Positions 8,188 to 17,712 are shown, counted from the first letter of the stretch. The stretch: DNA of 64,000 nucleotides from JABAAE01 sp036336715 (GCA_036336715.1 JAYZFP010000091.1:11031-75030); one strand, 5' to 3'. Notes: a model not told the origin generated them from the letters alone. A program made the numbers and translations.

Positions 8188-9210
8188 ATGGCGTTACAGG
8201 AATTCGTGGCCGAGCTCGACAGCCTCTGTGCATTGGCCAGTGAGGCATTTGGAAACGCCAGTTCCGAGGAACAACTGGAAGAATTTCGAGTGGAATTCCT
8301 TGGCGCGAAAAAGGGAAAGCTGAAGGCCGCCCAGAAACTGATGGGGAGCGTGGATCCCTCCGACAAGCCGGCTGCCGGTCAAAAACTGAACGAGTCCAAG
8401 AAGAATATTCAGGATGCTTTCGAATCGGCGCGTAACCGGCTGTCAACTGCGGCTGACGATGAAGTTGATTCAACTTTTGATCCCACGCTGCCCGGTCAGG
8501 GTTACCGTTTGGGACGAGTGCACCCGATTACCCAGACCATCGAAGAGCTGAAGGACATCATGGGACGTCTCGGCTTTTCGATCGCGGAGGGCCCCGAGGT
8601 CGAGGATGACTGGCATAACTTTGAGGCTCTCAACATTCCCCCGGAACACCCGGCCCGTGACCCACTGGACAATTTCTATGTGTCCGTGGCCAGCCGAACC
8701 GCGGAAACCAGTCAGCCGATGCTGCTTCGAAGTCAGACCAGTACGGTCCAGATCCGGGTGATGGAAAACACCCCCCCACCGATCCGGATCATTTCGTTGG
8801 GGCGGGTTTATCGGCCGGATACTGCCGACCGGACGCACTACCCGATGTTTCACCAGATGGAAGGCCTGATGATCGATGTCGATGTCACGATGGCTGACCT
8901 GAAAACGGTCCTGCGTCTGTTCGCATCCAATTACCTCGGCGAGGACGTCAAGGTCCGTATCCGACCTTCGTTTTTTCCTTTTACCGAGCCGAGTGTCGAG
9001 GCCGACTATTTCTGGAATGGAAAGTGGATCGAATTCGGTGGTGCCGGTATGGTCGACCCCAATGTCCTGCAGTCGGTTGGCTACGATCCGGAAACGGTGT
9101 CCGGTTTTGCCTTTGGACTGGGAGTCGAAAGGTTGTGCATGATGAGGCACAAAATCGAAGATATCCGCGATTTGTTTACCAATGAATCGAGGTTCCTGCA
9201 CCAGTTTTGA
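8188..9210 (+). CDS. pheS: Phenylalanine--tRNA ligase alpha subunit
   Basis: 340 residues from the ATG at 8188. The N-terminal helical tRNA-binding arm is followed by the class II catalytic core: HPITQTIEELKDIMGRLGFS, motif 2 around RVYRPDTADRTHYPMFHQMEGL, and motif 3 GFAFGLGVERLCMMRH. It charges tRNA-Phe as an alpha2-beta2 enzyme with PheT. The frame extends 15 codons upstream to 8143. I chose 8188 because agagag lies about 7 bases before it and the length then matches the family. pheT starts 128 bp later. Confidence 0.96.
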   Translation: MALQEFVAELDSLCALASEAFGNASSEEQLEEFRVEFLGAKKGKLKAAQKLMGSVDPSDKPAAGQKLNESKKNIQDAFESARNRLSTAADDEVDSTFDPTLPGQGYRLGRVHPITQTIEELKDIMGRLGFSIAEGPEVEDDWHNFEALNIPPEHPARDPLDNFYVSVASRTAETSQPMLLRSQTSTVQIRVMENTPPPIRIISLGRVYRPDTADRTHYPMFHQMEGLMIDVDVTMADLKTVLRLFASNYLGEDVKVRIRPSFFPFTEPSVEADYFWNGKWIEFGGAGMVDPNVLQSVGYDPETVSGFAFGLGVERLCMMRHKIEDIRDLFTNESRFLHQF

Positions 9211-9338
9211 CGGTTCCGGCGGGAACGTTTTCTTGCGGGATGCCGATCGGGCAGTCTTTCTCGAAAGTTGCCCGGTTTTCAGCAGGTCTCTCCAGTTTAT
9301 CCATCCATCTTTTTTCTCCTTTATCCAAAGAACAGATC

Positions 9339-11393
9339 ATGATTGTCTCATGGGATTGGCTTCGCGAATACGTTGACCTGGACATGACCCACGAAGAGCT
9401 GGTGGACAAACTGACGATGTCCGGTTTGAACCATGAGGGGTCGGAGTCCTGGGTGGATGGGGATACGTCGATTGACCTGGAAGTCACCAGTAACCGACCG
9501 GACTGCCTGGGCCATCTTGGAGTGGCTCGCGAAATCGCTGTTCTTTATGGAACCGGGCTGCGGGTGCCCGAGACGCCACTGGAAGCCAAAGGAGCTCCGA
9601 TTACCGATTCGGTCTCGGTTGACCTGGATTGCGATGATCTCTGTTATCGATTCACGACCCGGCTGATTCGGGGTGTGCGTGTTGGACCGAGTCCTGACTG
9701 GCTGGTCAGGAGATTGCAGGCGGTTTTCAAGGATTACAAGCCGATCAACAACGTGGCCGACATCACGAACTACGTCATGATGGAATGTGGTCAGCCCCTG
9801 CATGCTTTTGATTGCGGCAAAATTGAAGGTCAGAAAGTGGTCGTCAGACGGGCCCGCAAAGGGGAGGCGTTTGAGGCCATCAATCATCAGACCTACCAGC
9901 TGGATGAGAGCATGTGTGTGATCGCCAACGCAGAAAAAGCGATGGGAATCGGGGGGGTCATGGGGGGCGCCGACTCCGAGGTTTCTGAGGAAACGGTCGA
10001 TGTCCTGATCGAGGCGGCAGAGTTTTCTCCGATGTCGATCCGTTCGACAGCTCGTTCGCTCAAGCTGTTCAGTCCGGCTTCCTACCGCTTTGAAAGACCC
10101 ATCGATCCCAGCGGAACCGATTATGCAAGCCAGCGTTGCTGCCAGTTGATCCTGGAGCTGGCTGGCGGTGAACTCGCCTCGGGTGTGATTGATGTGGGCA
10201 CAACCAGTTTTCGCGGCTGTGACGTCATGCTTCGCATCGAGCAGTTGAAGCGAATTCTGGGGATCGAGGTTCCCCTGGACCAGGTGCCGGCAATCCTGGG
10301 CAGCCTGGGTTGTGAAATATTGAGCAGTGATGAAGCGGCGATCACGGTTCGCCCTCCCTCATGGCGGCGTGACCTGACACGGGAATGCGACCTGATCGAG
10401 GAGGTGGGACGCATTTACGGGTTTGACAAGATTCCCGAAAACGCTGATGTTCCGATGGCGGCAACGGTCAAACGGAATGAAGACCGGGTGGCAATCAAGG
10501 CCCGTTCCCTGATGATCGGTGCCGGGTTTGATGAGGCGATGACTGCCAGCATGGTATTGAAGCAATGGACGGAACTGTTTTCTCCCTGGTGCAAGGAAGA
10601 ACCCCTGGAGGCGATTCAGCCGATGCTGGGTGTGGTTGCCAAACGCTGGCAGGATTCCGGGGCAGTTCAGTTTTTGAGAAAGAGTATCGTTCCCAGCCTG
10701 ATGGAAGCCCGAAGATTCAACGAACACCAGGGTGGGGCGGAGGCTGATTTGTTTGAGATTGCCAATGTTTACCTGCCCGGCCCCCAGGGGCTTCCCCGGG
10801 AACCGACCAAAATCGCGTTTATCAGCAGCCGGGATTACTACGCCATCAAGGGAACAATCGAGGCCCTGTTCCGGGAGATGAATCCCGAAACTCGCATCGA
10901 ATTTGACGACTGTCGGGAGCCGCTTTTGAACCCCTCGCGGAGTGCCGTCGTTCAGTTGGGGGGAACCGTGATCGGTTACCTGGGCGAATTGTCCCGCAAG
11001 GCAAAGGACGATTTTGATTTGCGCAAGGACTGCTCGATAGCGGAAATCGATATGCAGGCATTCTATGATGTGGCCGAGTTGATCCCACTTCACAGGGTCC
11101 TGAGCGACAAGCCGACGATGACCCGGGATTTCAATTTTATCGTGGACGAGTCGGTGCGCTGGGCGGCTTTGGAGAATGCCGTATCCGGATCGGCTGGCGA
11201 ATTTTTTGAATCGGCCCGCTACGTGGAGACTTTTCGCAACCCGGAAAAAGATGGTGCCGGTAAAAAACGGGTTCTTTTGAGTGTCGTCCTGAGAGGCAAG
11301 GAGGCAACCCTGACAGGCGAGCAGGCTGACCAGGCCTGCCAGTCCATCGTGGATGCCTGCAAGAGGGAACTGGCGGCCGAGTTGGTGGCTTGA
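9339..11393 (+). CDS. pheT: Phenylalanine--tRNA ligase beta subunit, short form lacking the N-terminal tRNA-binding insert
   Basis: 684 residues from the ATG at 9339 (MIVSWDWLREYV); the frame stays open upstream but that part has no PheT character. The B1 start WLREYVDLDMTHEELVDKL runs into SIDLEVTSNRPDCLGHLGVA within about 20 residues. The roughly 100-residue EMAPII/OB-fold tRNA-binding domain that splits this region in E. coli and Bacillus PheT is therefore missing. Downstream domains are present: B3/B4 editing (NNVADITNYVMMECGQPLHAFD), B5 (PSWRRDLTRECDLIEEVGRIYGFDKIP), the core, and the C-terminal ferredoxin-like anticodon-binding FDX-ACB domain (SDKPTMTRDFNFIVDE). The enzyme should be functional. 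Loss of the OB domain may be lineage-wide. Confidence 0.95.
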   Translation: MIVSWDWLREYVDLDMTHEELVDKLTMSGLNHEGSESWVDGDTSIDLEVTSNRPDCLGHLGVAREIAVLYGTGLRVPETPLEAKGAPITDSVSVDLDCDDLCYRFTTRLIRGVRVGPSPDWLVRRLQAVFKDYKPINNVADITNYVMMECGQPLHAFDCGKIEGQKVVVRRARKGEAFEAINHQTYQLDESMCVIANAEKAMGIGGVMGGADSEVSEETVDVLIEAAEFSPMSIRSTARSLKLFSPASYRFERPIDPSGTDYASQRCCQLILELAGGELASGVIDVGTTSFRGCDVMLRIEQLKRILGIEVPLDQVPAILGSLGCEILSSDEAAITVRPPSWRRDLTRECDLIEEVGRIYGFDKIPENADVPMAATVKRNEDRVAIKARSLMIGAGFDEAMTASMVLKQWTELFSPWCKEEPLEAIQPMLGVVAKRWQDSGAVQFLRKSIVPSLMEARRFNEHQGGAEADLFEIANVYLPGPQGLPREPTKIAFISSRDYYAIKGTIEALFREMNPETRIEFDDCREPLLNPSRSAVVQLGGTVIGYLGELSRKAKDDFDLRKDCSIAEIDMQAFYDVAELIPLHRVLSDKPTMTRDFNFIVDESVRWAALENAVSGSAGEFFESARYVETFRNPEKDGAGKKRVLLSVVLRGKEATLTGEQADQACQSIVDACKRELAAELVA

Positions 11394-11408
11394 GCCCGAC
11401 ACGGAAGA

Positions 11409-11429
11409 ACCGGTTTTCCATCCGGTTGG
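11409..11429 (+). other. Hairpin downstream of pheT
   Basis: aaccgg and ccggtt can pair around a 7-base loop just after the pheT stop. No T-run follows immediately (a t-run occurs some 25 bases later). It is a weak candidate for the 3' end of the pheST message. Confidence 0.3.
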
Positions 11430-11496
11430 GACGAAAAGGTTGTTCGAGGACGATTTTTTGCTGCAGGTCTGAACAGGTAAAGGGGGGGGACGCCGA

Positions 11497-12468
11497 ATGT
11501 CCAACGGGAAACGTGAAATTGGAAATAGCGGGATCGAGGTGACGCCGGTGGCGATGGGGTGCTGGCCAATTGCGGGCATGACCAGTATCGACGTTAACGA
11601 CCTCGACAGCCTGAAGACCCTCGAAGCAGCCATTGAGAGTGGTGTCAATTTTTTTGATACCGCCTACTGTTATGGGGCAAACGGTGAAAGCGAAAAACTG
11701 ATGGCCCAGGCGCTGGGTCCGGTGCGGGACCAGTTGGTGATTGCCACCAAGGCCGGTATTCACTGGGACGAGGAAGGCGTGCGTCACGTCGACGGGCGGC
11801 CGGAAAAAATAGTGAGCCAATTGGATGAGTCACTGCGGAGGTTACAGACCGACCAGGTGGAGTTGCTCTACCACCATGCCCCGGACCCTGCCATCGATGT
11901 TGCGGATTCGGCGGCTGCTTTTCGCCAGATCCTGGATTCGGGCAAAGCGTTGGCGATCGGTGTATCCAATTACACCGTTGCACAGATGGAGGCTTTTCGC
12001 GAGGTCTGTCCGATTTCGGCGGCCCAGCCCCACTACAACATGCTGCAGCGGGAGATCGAAGCCGACCTTCTGCCCTGGTGCCAGGCCAATGATGTGTCGG
12101 TCATCTGCTACTGGCCGCTCATGAAAGGTCTGTTGGCAGGCCAACTCCGGCGGGATCATCAGTTTCAACCTCAAGACGGGAGAAAAAAATACCCGATGTT
12201 CCAGGGGCAGGAATGGGAACGCAACCAGGATTTTGTCGACCAGTTACGAGACGTCGCTGACCAGATCGGAAAGACGGTTTCCCAGGTGGTGGTGAACTGG
12301 ACGATTCATCAGGCTGGAATTACAGCCGCTCTCTGTGGCGCCAAACGGGATTACCAGATTCGTGAGACGGCCGGTGCCTTTGGTTGGAAACTGGATGAAA
12401 AACAGATGGAGCGAATTAATCTCGCTATCCAGGCCCGGGGAGCCATTGTTTCCAAGGCAGCGGTATAG
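11497..12468 (+). CDS. Aldo/keto reductase
   Basis: 323 residues, the normal length for a TIM-barrel aldo/keto reductase. The catalytic tetrad is visible: Asp54 and Tyr59 in FFDTAYCYG, Lys85 in VIATKAG, and a His in LLYHHAPD. The NADPH-binding C-terminal part contains the usual GVSNY and CGAKRDYQI segments. It should reduce an aldehyde or ketone, or oxidise a sugar, with NADP(H); the substrate cannot be read from sequence. A run of G (gggggggacg) before the ATG supplies a plausible ribosome-binding site. It is transcribed like pheT but after 103 bp, probably as a separate unit. Confidence 0.92.
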   Translation: MSNGKREIGNSGIEVTPVAMGCWPIAGMTSIDVNDLDSLKTLEAAIESGVNFFDTAYCYGANGESEKLMAQALGPVRDQLVIATKAGIHWDEEGVRHVDGRPEKIVSQLDESLRRLQTDQVELLYHHAPDPAIDVADSAAAFRQILDSGKALAIGVSNYTVAQMEAFREVCPISAAQPHYNMLQREIEADLLPWCQANDVSVICYWPLMKGLLAGQLRRDHQFQPQDGRKKYPMFQGQEWERNQDFVDQLRDVADQIGKTVSQVVVNWTIHQAGITAALCGAKRDYQIRETAGAFGWKLDEKQMERINLAIQARGAIVSKAAV

Positions 12469-12851
12469 CAGGATCCCGGGGAAACTGACCTGCAGCAGGA
12501 AAGCTGGCACCGCGATTGCTGTCGCCCACGACCGCTGCCGCACCGCGAAGCCGGTCAGAAACGGACTCTTGGGCACCGTGGGGACTTCCGTTTTTCAAAG
12601 CCGAAGTCCAGAAGCCAGGTCTGGCTGAATGATCTTTTCAGTGATCGGGTTTGCGATTGCCGGGGGCGATATTCTCTCACTTCCGCATGGCACGGGATTC
12701 ATAAAACCGGGCTCATGGCAAACTGGTTCGGTCGAACCTGCGACGTTTGAACCCTTTCCGCCTGCCATCATCGTTGGATCTTTAACCGTTGGGCTCTACA
12801 ATACCTGCTCATCCTTGTAATCCAGTGTATCCAGGAATTGGGCAAGTCATC
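12469..12851 (+). other. 383-bp intergenic region
   Basis: I find no gene here; the small open frames lack ribosome-binding sites and family character. The only supportable element is a sigma70-like promoter near the right end, listed separately. Confidence 0.5.
12774..12802 (+). promoter_or_regulatory. Candidate sigma70-type promoter for the secreted alpha/beta hydrolase
   Basis: ttggat (12774-12779) and tacaat (12797-12802) are separated by 17 bases, 50 bp before the chosen start. The -10 box matches the consensus at five of six positions; the -35 box matches at only three. Confidence 0.4.
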
Positions 12852-13736
12852 ATGAAGCAATCCTATGGAATTGGGAGTTGGGTAATCCTGTTGTTGTGGA
12901 CGCCCGGAATTCAGGTCCTTTCAGCAGACGAGTCCTGGGTCCGGATCATTCCGGATGTCGTTTACGGCCACAAGGATGGTCTGGCGATGACTTACGATGT
13001 GATCCAGCCTGGTGAAAACAGGACCAGGGCAGCCGTTTTGTTCATGGTCAGCGGTGGGTGGGTTTCCAGATGGCTCCCTCCCGAGCAGGTGGTTCGCCAA
13101 AAGCCGCCCCGTCAAAAAAACCTGTTTGAAAAAATTGTTTCCAGTGGATACACGCTGATCCTGGTCCGGCATGGATCAAGTCCCCGGTACAAGGTGCCGG
13201 AGGCGGTCCGCGATGTACGCCAGGCAATCCAACATGTGCATTTCACATCCGAAAAGTTGGGGATCGATCCGGAGAGAATTGGTGTTTGCGGCGGGAGTGC
13301 CGGGGGACACCTCTCACTGATGCTGGGGACTACCGGTAAAAAGGGTATTCAGCCGGCATCGATTGTCCGTTCGGCCAGCTCGCGGGTGCGGGCAGTGGTT
13401 GCCTATTTCCCCCCCACTTTTTTGAAAGGCTATGTAGGCGATCCCGGTTTTGTCAAACAGTTTCCAGCCCTCGATTTTGAACTCAAGGAGGTCGAGAAGA
13501 ATTCACCCCTGTCGCAGGTCAGCAGTGATGATGCGCCAACGCTGCTGATTCACGGAGACCGGGACGAACTGGTGCCGCTGGTGCACAGCCAGAAAATTGC
13601 CAAGGCCTTTGAGAAGGCGGGGGTGGAACACCGCTTGATGGTCATCAAGGGCGCAGCGCATGGGTTTACCGGGGAAGACGGACAGCGGGCGGAGTCGGCA
13701 CTGATCGAGTGGTTCGACCGTTATTTGAAGAAATAG
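12852..13736 (+). CDS. Secreted alpha/beta hydrolase (prolyl-oligopeptidase/BD-FAE-like)
   Basis: 294 residues from the ATG at 12852, chosen because it begins a clean signal peptide (MKQSYGIGSWVILLLW to SADE). The nucleophile elbow is CGGSAGG (Ser149), the acid lies in HGDRDELVP and the His in GAAHGFTGED. This arrangement fits dienelactone hydrolase, prolyl-oligopeptidase and feruloyl-esterase-like enzymes, which are common in planctomycetes. It is probably a periplasmic or exported esterase, substrate unknown. It is convergent with the RDD gene, with only 17 bp between the stops. Confidence 0.87.
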   Translation: MKQSYGIGSWVILLLWTPGIQVLSADESWVRIIPDVVYGHKDGLAMTYDVIQPGENRTRAAVLFMVSGGWVSRWLPPEQVVRQKPPRQKNLFEKIVSSGYTLILVRHGSSPRYKVPEAVRDVRQAIQHVHFTSEKLGIDPERIGVCGGSAGGHLSLMLGTTGKKGIQPASIVRSASSRVRAVVAYFPPTFLKGYVGDPGFVKQFPALDFELKEVEKNSPLSQVSSDDAPTLLIHGDRDELVPLVHSQKIAKAFEKAGVEHRLMVIKGAAHGFTGEDGQRAESALIEWFDRYLKK

Positions 13737-13753
13737 CGAAAAAGTGTTCAGGA

Positions 13754-15034
13754 CTAGCTTTTGACGACCACTTCGGATTCGCTCCACCGGTCATGCATGG
13801 CGGTTTTTTCTTCGCCCAACGCCATCAGGCAACCGGCAAAGTAGGTAATCCCAATCAGGTTGCCGAGGCCGTTAAAAACCTTGATCATGAAAAACAGGTC
13901 GCTAAATATAAAAAGAAATCCGACTGAACTCACAAGGGTTGCCCCGTATTTGACGAGAGAACGCATCACCATTTTTCCCGCGTCTGCCTTTTTGCCCGAG
14001 TAATCAACGATCCGAAGGCCCAGTATCGCCTTGCCAGGCGTTACCGCCAATGCTATTTCAAAAATGACCCAAAGCAGGAAAACTCCCAGGGTGCATATCA
14101 TGAACCCGGCCATTGCGAGAATGATGCCCTTCAGGAAATCGTCCGGGTCAGCACTCGCGCTGAAGTCGAACACCGTGGGTGCAATCAGAATGGTGAGGAA
14201 GAAGACCCCGAAGTACAAAGCAACCAGTATGAAGTTATCGAGAAAAGCTGCCCCCAGCCTGATCCAGAAAGAAGCGCGATTGGGATTGTGTTTTCGATAC
14301 CCTGGACCACTCGAGCCCCTGCTTTCATTTGGATCAGCAAACTGGTCATCGTCCTTGAGATATCTTTTCAGAACATCTTCCTCACGCTGCCGCGCCTGTC
14401 GAGCGGTGACTGAGGGCTGGCTCTGCGACTGGTAGGCAACCGGCAAATTCCCCTGTTCGTCGCCTTCCTGTTGAGGGGCGGTGTTGATGAGGGCACCGGT
14501 AGAACCCAGTGGGTCTTCAAAACGGACTGGGGCACCACATTTACAGGTGATGGTTTGTCCGAAGAGATCCGGCCGCATGGGGAATTGTTGACCGCATTGA
14601 ACGCACTGAACCCTGAAGTCGGGATTCAGGTTCTGGAAATTCTGGGGCGCTGCCATGGCAGGCCCGGTGGGTGCCTGGGGCGCTGGCTGGGACCCTGCAA
14701 GGGGTTGTGCCGCCATTGGGCCCCCCGCCATCATGTCCTGGCTGGGCAGGGACGAGGCTGCACCGACGGGAGCGGGTTGCTGGCCGGCAGCGACCATTCC
14801 TGGTTGCGGGTGCATCCCCTGCTGAGGCATGGCCTGCTGAGGCATGGCCTGCTGAGGCCTTCCCTGAGGCTGATGCTGGGGTGCCTGCTGAGCGGTCGCA
14901 GCGGCCTGTGGCACCGGGATTTTCAGCATGGTTCCACAGGGGCACTTGGCGACTTTGCCTGCCATGTCGTCCTGCACAGTCAGCTGTTTCTGGCATTTCG
15001 GGCAGTTAAAGGCGATTGGCATCGAAACAGGCAC
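13754..15034 (-). CDS. Double zinc-ribbon, RDD-family membrane protein
   Basis: 426 residues in three parts. The N-terminus has a zinc ribbon (CPKC ... CPCG). A long Gln/Pro/Ala/Met-rich linker follows, then a second ribbon (CVQCGQQF ... CKCG). The C-terminal part is an RDD domain with three hydrophobic helices (FILVALYFGVFFLTILIAP; ILAMAGFMICTLGVFLLWVIF; LVSSVGFLFIFSDLFFMI) and the TPGKAILGLRIVD segment typical of RDD. RDD proteins are thought to be ion or solute transporters. Fusion to FYVE-like bacterial zinc ribbons is frequent in planctomycetes, role unknown. Another Met lies four codons in. It sits 176 bp downstream of the Exb operon on the same strand and may or may not be co-transcribed. 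Confidence 0.85.
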   Translation of the reverse strand: MPVSMPIAFNCPKCQKQLTVQDDMAGKVAKCPCGTMLKIPVPQAAATAQQAPQHQPQGRPQQAMPQQAMPQQGMHPQPGMVAAGQQPAPVGAASSLPSQDMMAGGPMAAQPLAGSQPAPQAPTGPAMAAPQNFQNLNPDFRVQCVQCGQQFPMRPDLFGQTITCKCGAPVRFEDPLGSTGALINTAPQQEGDEQGNLPVAYQSQSQPSVTARQARQREEDVLKRYLKDDDQFADPNESRGSSGPGYRKHNPNRASFWIRLGAAFLDNFILVALYFGVFFLTILIAPTVFDFSASADPDDFLKGIILAMAGFMICTLGVFLLWVIFEIALAVTPGKAILGLRIVDYSGKKADAGKMVMRSLVKYGATLVSSVGFLFIFSDLFFMIKVFNGLGNLIGITYFAGCLMALGEEKTAMHDRWSESEVVVKS

Positions 15035-15210
15035 ATCGGATGAGAAAAGTTACGCAGTACCCAATTTTAAACCAAAATCCTGATCAGGAAAGCAAGTAGG
15101 GGTGATCTGGCTCCTAAAGTGAAGAAAATAAAGCCGAGGATCGGGGAAATGCCTCCTTCAGGAGCGATCCCTGGTTGGCAAACAGGATTCTCTGATTTTC
15201 GTCAAAAAAA

Positions 15211-17268
15211 TCACCGGCCTGAGGGTTGAAACCGATTTGCCGTTCTTGCGGGCGGTTGGGGGAAAGCCTGGTAACGATAATAGACCTCCAGGCAGAGGGT
15301 TGCCATGGCGGTCGAATAGAACCGACCTCCATAAGGCCCCCAAAGGGTTTTTTCGGCGTAACTTCCCTTTCGTTCACCATTGAAAGCCTGCATCGAGATC
15401 AGCTTGTCGGCAAGGGATTGACTCCAGCGTTTCCAACGCTCCTGCTGGATCTGCCCCGCCGATTTCTCCCGGTGCAGCGCCAGTGTCGCGTAATACCAGT
15501 AATAGAGATTATCGATTTCGGCAGTTCCCGGCAGTTGCTCGAGTACAAAGGCGGTTGCTTCGGATGACATGGCACTGCTTACCGGCAGGTCAAGCAGGCG
15601 TCGACAGAACAAGGCCTCTGCTGTCATGGTGCGGGTTGGTTTCTCAGCGGGGCGATAGGCGGCCAGTCCCCCGGAATTTCCTTTTTTGTATCCGTCCAGG
15701 AAGTCCTCCATCAGACTTCGCGTGGCGGTTGGAATGGGAATACCCGCCTGTTCGCAGTTCTTCAGGGCCAGTACCTGCCAGCCAAATTGACTCATATCCC
15801 CATCATCGCCCGGTCGATAACGCCAGCCACCGGTGGCCGGATTCTGCGTGGAAACGGTGTATTGCTGTCCTTTGACGACAAATGGCCGGATGCGAGCGTC
15901 ACCCGTGATGGAGTAGGCTTCGGCAATTGCCATCAGGGCCATGCCGTGGCAGTACGTTCGGGCGAACAGGCCAGCGTTTCCGTACATGCTGCCATCCCCG
16001 TTCTGGGTGCGGATCAGGTACTCCAGTCCCTTTTGCACATTTTTCCTGTAGGGTCCTTCGAGGTGGGTGTGACCGGCGCCGAGAAAGGAAAGCACCACCA
16101 GTCCGGTGATTCCGGTGTCCGCATGGAATCCTGCACCACCCCGGTTGTGACCGTAGACATTGGCCTCGTTCCCGGCGTTGAAGCGTCGGGGGTCCCAGCG
16201 GCCATCCTCTTCCTGTTCCCCGCTCAGCCATTCGAGGGCATTTTCGACTGCCTGTTGCGTCTGGATGGAACCGCCATTCTGTTCGGTGATCAGGGCCCGG
16301 TTGTCTGCAAACCGGTTGCGGTATATCAGAGGGATTGGCTGCCCGTCTGCAAGGCGACGTTTGACGACCGGGGCCTGCGGAACAACGGATTTTGCCTGGG
16401 AGATGTTCCGGTGGGGTGACGGTTGTTCCCGGTTCTCGGGAACGCTGTTGGAATCTGGCAGTTCCCCGGGACCTGGTACGAAGGAGGCGTTTTGTTGAGC
16501 CAGCCGATCCTGCAAGCCGTTTTTGACCTGCTGGATCTCAACCGGCTGCCGGATTCGGTTTTCGGGTTCCGGCAGGGGGATTTCCTTTGGGGCCCGTTGT
16601 TGCTCGCGGACCAGGCTGTCGACGGTGTTCGGTGATTCAAACGGCGTGTCCCGCCGGACTGGTGGGGGGACCGATTCGGCCGGAGTCGGCTCGACGGTGG
16701 AGCGGTCAGGTTTTCGGATCACAAATTCGCCGCTTTCCTTCGGAGCCGGTGATTCCCGGGGTGAGGTGTTTGCGGGCTGGATCCGGTCGATTTCGTGTTG
16801 CTGGAATTCCGTTTCGTGCAGTTCTTTTTCCCGCCGGGGAACGGAAACCTGTCGCTGCTGGAGCCTGGTTTGCAGAACCGACTCCGGGGAGGACTCGTTT
16901 TCGCTGGAAAACTTTTCCCACGGAGATTCCGGCTGATCGCTGTTTTTCTCGTTTGTTTCCTCTTTTTCAACAGGCAGGGGAGATTCTTCGATGACAGAAA
17001 AACTGACGGGTGCTTCCTCTCTCTCACTGGAATATGAAAAGAACAGCCGCGTGCCGTAGGCATACCCCCCCAACAGAATGTGGGCAAAGATCGAGAGGGC
17101 CACACACTTCCAGATCGGCTTGACATGTCCCCAGCGGGTGCCGACCAGGATAGCAGCCATCAAAAACAGGATTCCCAGCCCGATCCACAGCGAGTAGATC
17201 AGCGCAGCATTTTCCGGCTGCTGAGCCAGCAGGAAAAAGTTCGGCATGCGGGGGAATGGCGAGTTCAT
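15211..17268 (-). CDS. TonB-like membrane protein with prenyltransferase/squalene-cyclase repeat domain
   Basis: 685 residues. Two N-terminal helices (about 23-43 and 54-75) flank a basic loop (TRWGHVKPIWK), so both ends should face the periplasm. The second helix reads VALSIFAHILLGGYAYG and carries Ser59-x3-His63, the Ser-x3-His pair found in the transmembrane helix of TonB and TolA. Next comes a Pro/Glu/Arg/Gln-rich linker to about residue 320. The C-terminal domain has repeated helical motifs (GITGLVVLSFLGAG, KGLEYLIRTQNGDGSM, GWRYRPGDDGDMSQFGWQVLALK) of the alpha/alpha-toroid prenyltransferase/squalene oxidase repeat kind. It starts 3 bases after the ExbD stop. The inferred role is the energy-coupling partner of ExbB/ExbD; a terpene cyclase is unlikely because the domain is tethered and secreted. 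Confidence 0.8.
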   Translation of the reverse strand: MNSPFPRMPNFFLLAQQPENAALIYSLWIGLGILFLMAAILVGTRWGHVKPIWKCVALSIFAHILLGGYAYGTRLFFSYSSEREEAPVSFSVIEESPLPVEKEETNEKNSDQPESPWEKFSSENESSPESVLQTRLQQRQVSVPRREKELHETEFQQHEIDRIQPANTSPRESPAPKESGEFVIRKPDRSTVEPTPAESVPPPVRRDTPFESPNTVDSLVREQQRAPKEIPLPEPENRIRQPVEIQQVKNGLQDRLAQQNASFVPGPGELPDSNSVPENREQPSPHRNISQAKSVVPQAPVVKRRLADGQPIPLIYRNRFADNRALITEQNGGSIQTQQAVENALEWLSGEQEEDGRWDPRRFNAGNEANVYGHNRGGAGFHADTGITGLVVLSFLGAGHTHLEGPYRKNVQKGLEYLIRTQNGDGSMYGNAGLFARTYCHGMALMAIAEAYSITGDARIRPFVVKGQQYTVSTQNPATGGWRYRPGDDGDMSQFGWQVLALKNCEQAGIPIPTATRSLMEDFLDGYKKGNSGGLAAYRPAEKPTRTMTAEALFCRRLLDLPVSSAMSSEATAFVLEQLPGTAEIDNLYYWYYATLALHREKSAGQIQQERWKRWSQSLADKLISMQAFNGERKGSYAEKTLWGPYGGRFYSTAMATLCLEVYYRYQAFPQPPARTANRFQPSGR

Positions 17269-17271
17269 AAA

Positions 17272-17697
17272 TTAACGAAGGTTTTTTCCGGTTTTGACCG
17301 CAATCCTCATGTCCTTGATCCCGGCCGCGTGCACGGTGCCGAGGACTTCGGCGATTCGTTGGTAGACGATTTCCGATTCCCCCCGGACCACAACACCCAC
17401 CTTGGGATATTCTGACCTGGCTTCGGCGAGGTCAGTCTCCAGTTGTTCCAGAGTGACCTGCTTACTGTCGAGTTGAATCGAGTTGTGGTAGACGTTGATG
17501 ACTCTCTTGGAAGGCGCATGGGTCAGGGTGCCTGCCCGGGAGAGGTGGGGTACCTCGAGCGGCATCTGTTGTTCGGCTTCTTCCAATTCTGTGAACCGTG
17601 TTCCGACCATGAAAAAAATGATCAACAGGAACACGATGTCAATCATCGGGGTCATGTTGAGGGATGCCTGTTCATCCTGCGAAGTTTTCAGTGGCAT
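17272..17697 (-). CDS. ExbD/TolR-family biopolymer transport protein
   Basis: 141 residues. A short cytoplasmic N-terminus leads into the single helix NMTPMIDIVFLLIIFFMV with the conserved membrane Asp (Asp20), which carries protons in ExbD/TolR. A periplasmic domain follows (VVVRGESEIVYQRIAEVLGTVHAAGI), typical of the family. It lies 15 bp after the ExbB-like gene and 3 bp before the toroid-domain protein, so the three are surely co-transcribed. It forms the stator-like channel with ExbB. Confidence 0.93.
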   Translation of the reverse strand: MPLKTSQDEQASLNMTPMIDIVFLLIIFFMVGTRFTELEEAEQQMPLEVPHLSRAGTLTHAPSKRVINVYHNSIQLDSKQVTLEQLETDLAEARSEYPKVGVVVRGESEIVYQRIAEVLGTVHAAGIKDMRIAVKTGKNLR

Positions 17698-17712
17698 TTT
17701 GTCCTCCCGGCC

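Noticed and set aside
9207..9338. Upstream extension of pheT to 9207
   Set aside because: The added residues have no PheT character and the first conserved B1 residues start exactly at ATG 9339.
10359..11648. Minus-strand open frame of 429 codons across pheT
   Set aside because: pheT on the other strand is certain by family motifs; this frame is a shadow of its codon bias.
12629..12820. Small 63-codon open frame in the gap before the alpha/beta hydrolase
   Set aside because: No ribosome-binding site or family likeness, and it overlaps the candidate promoter.
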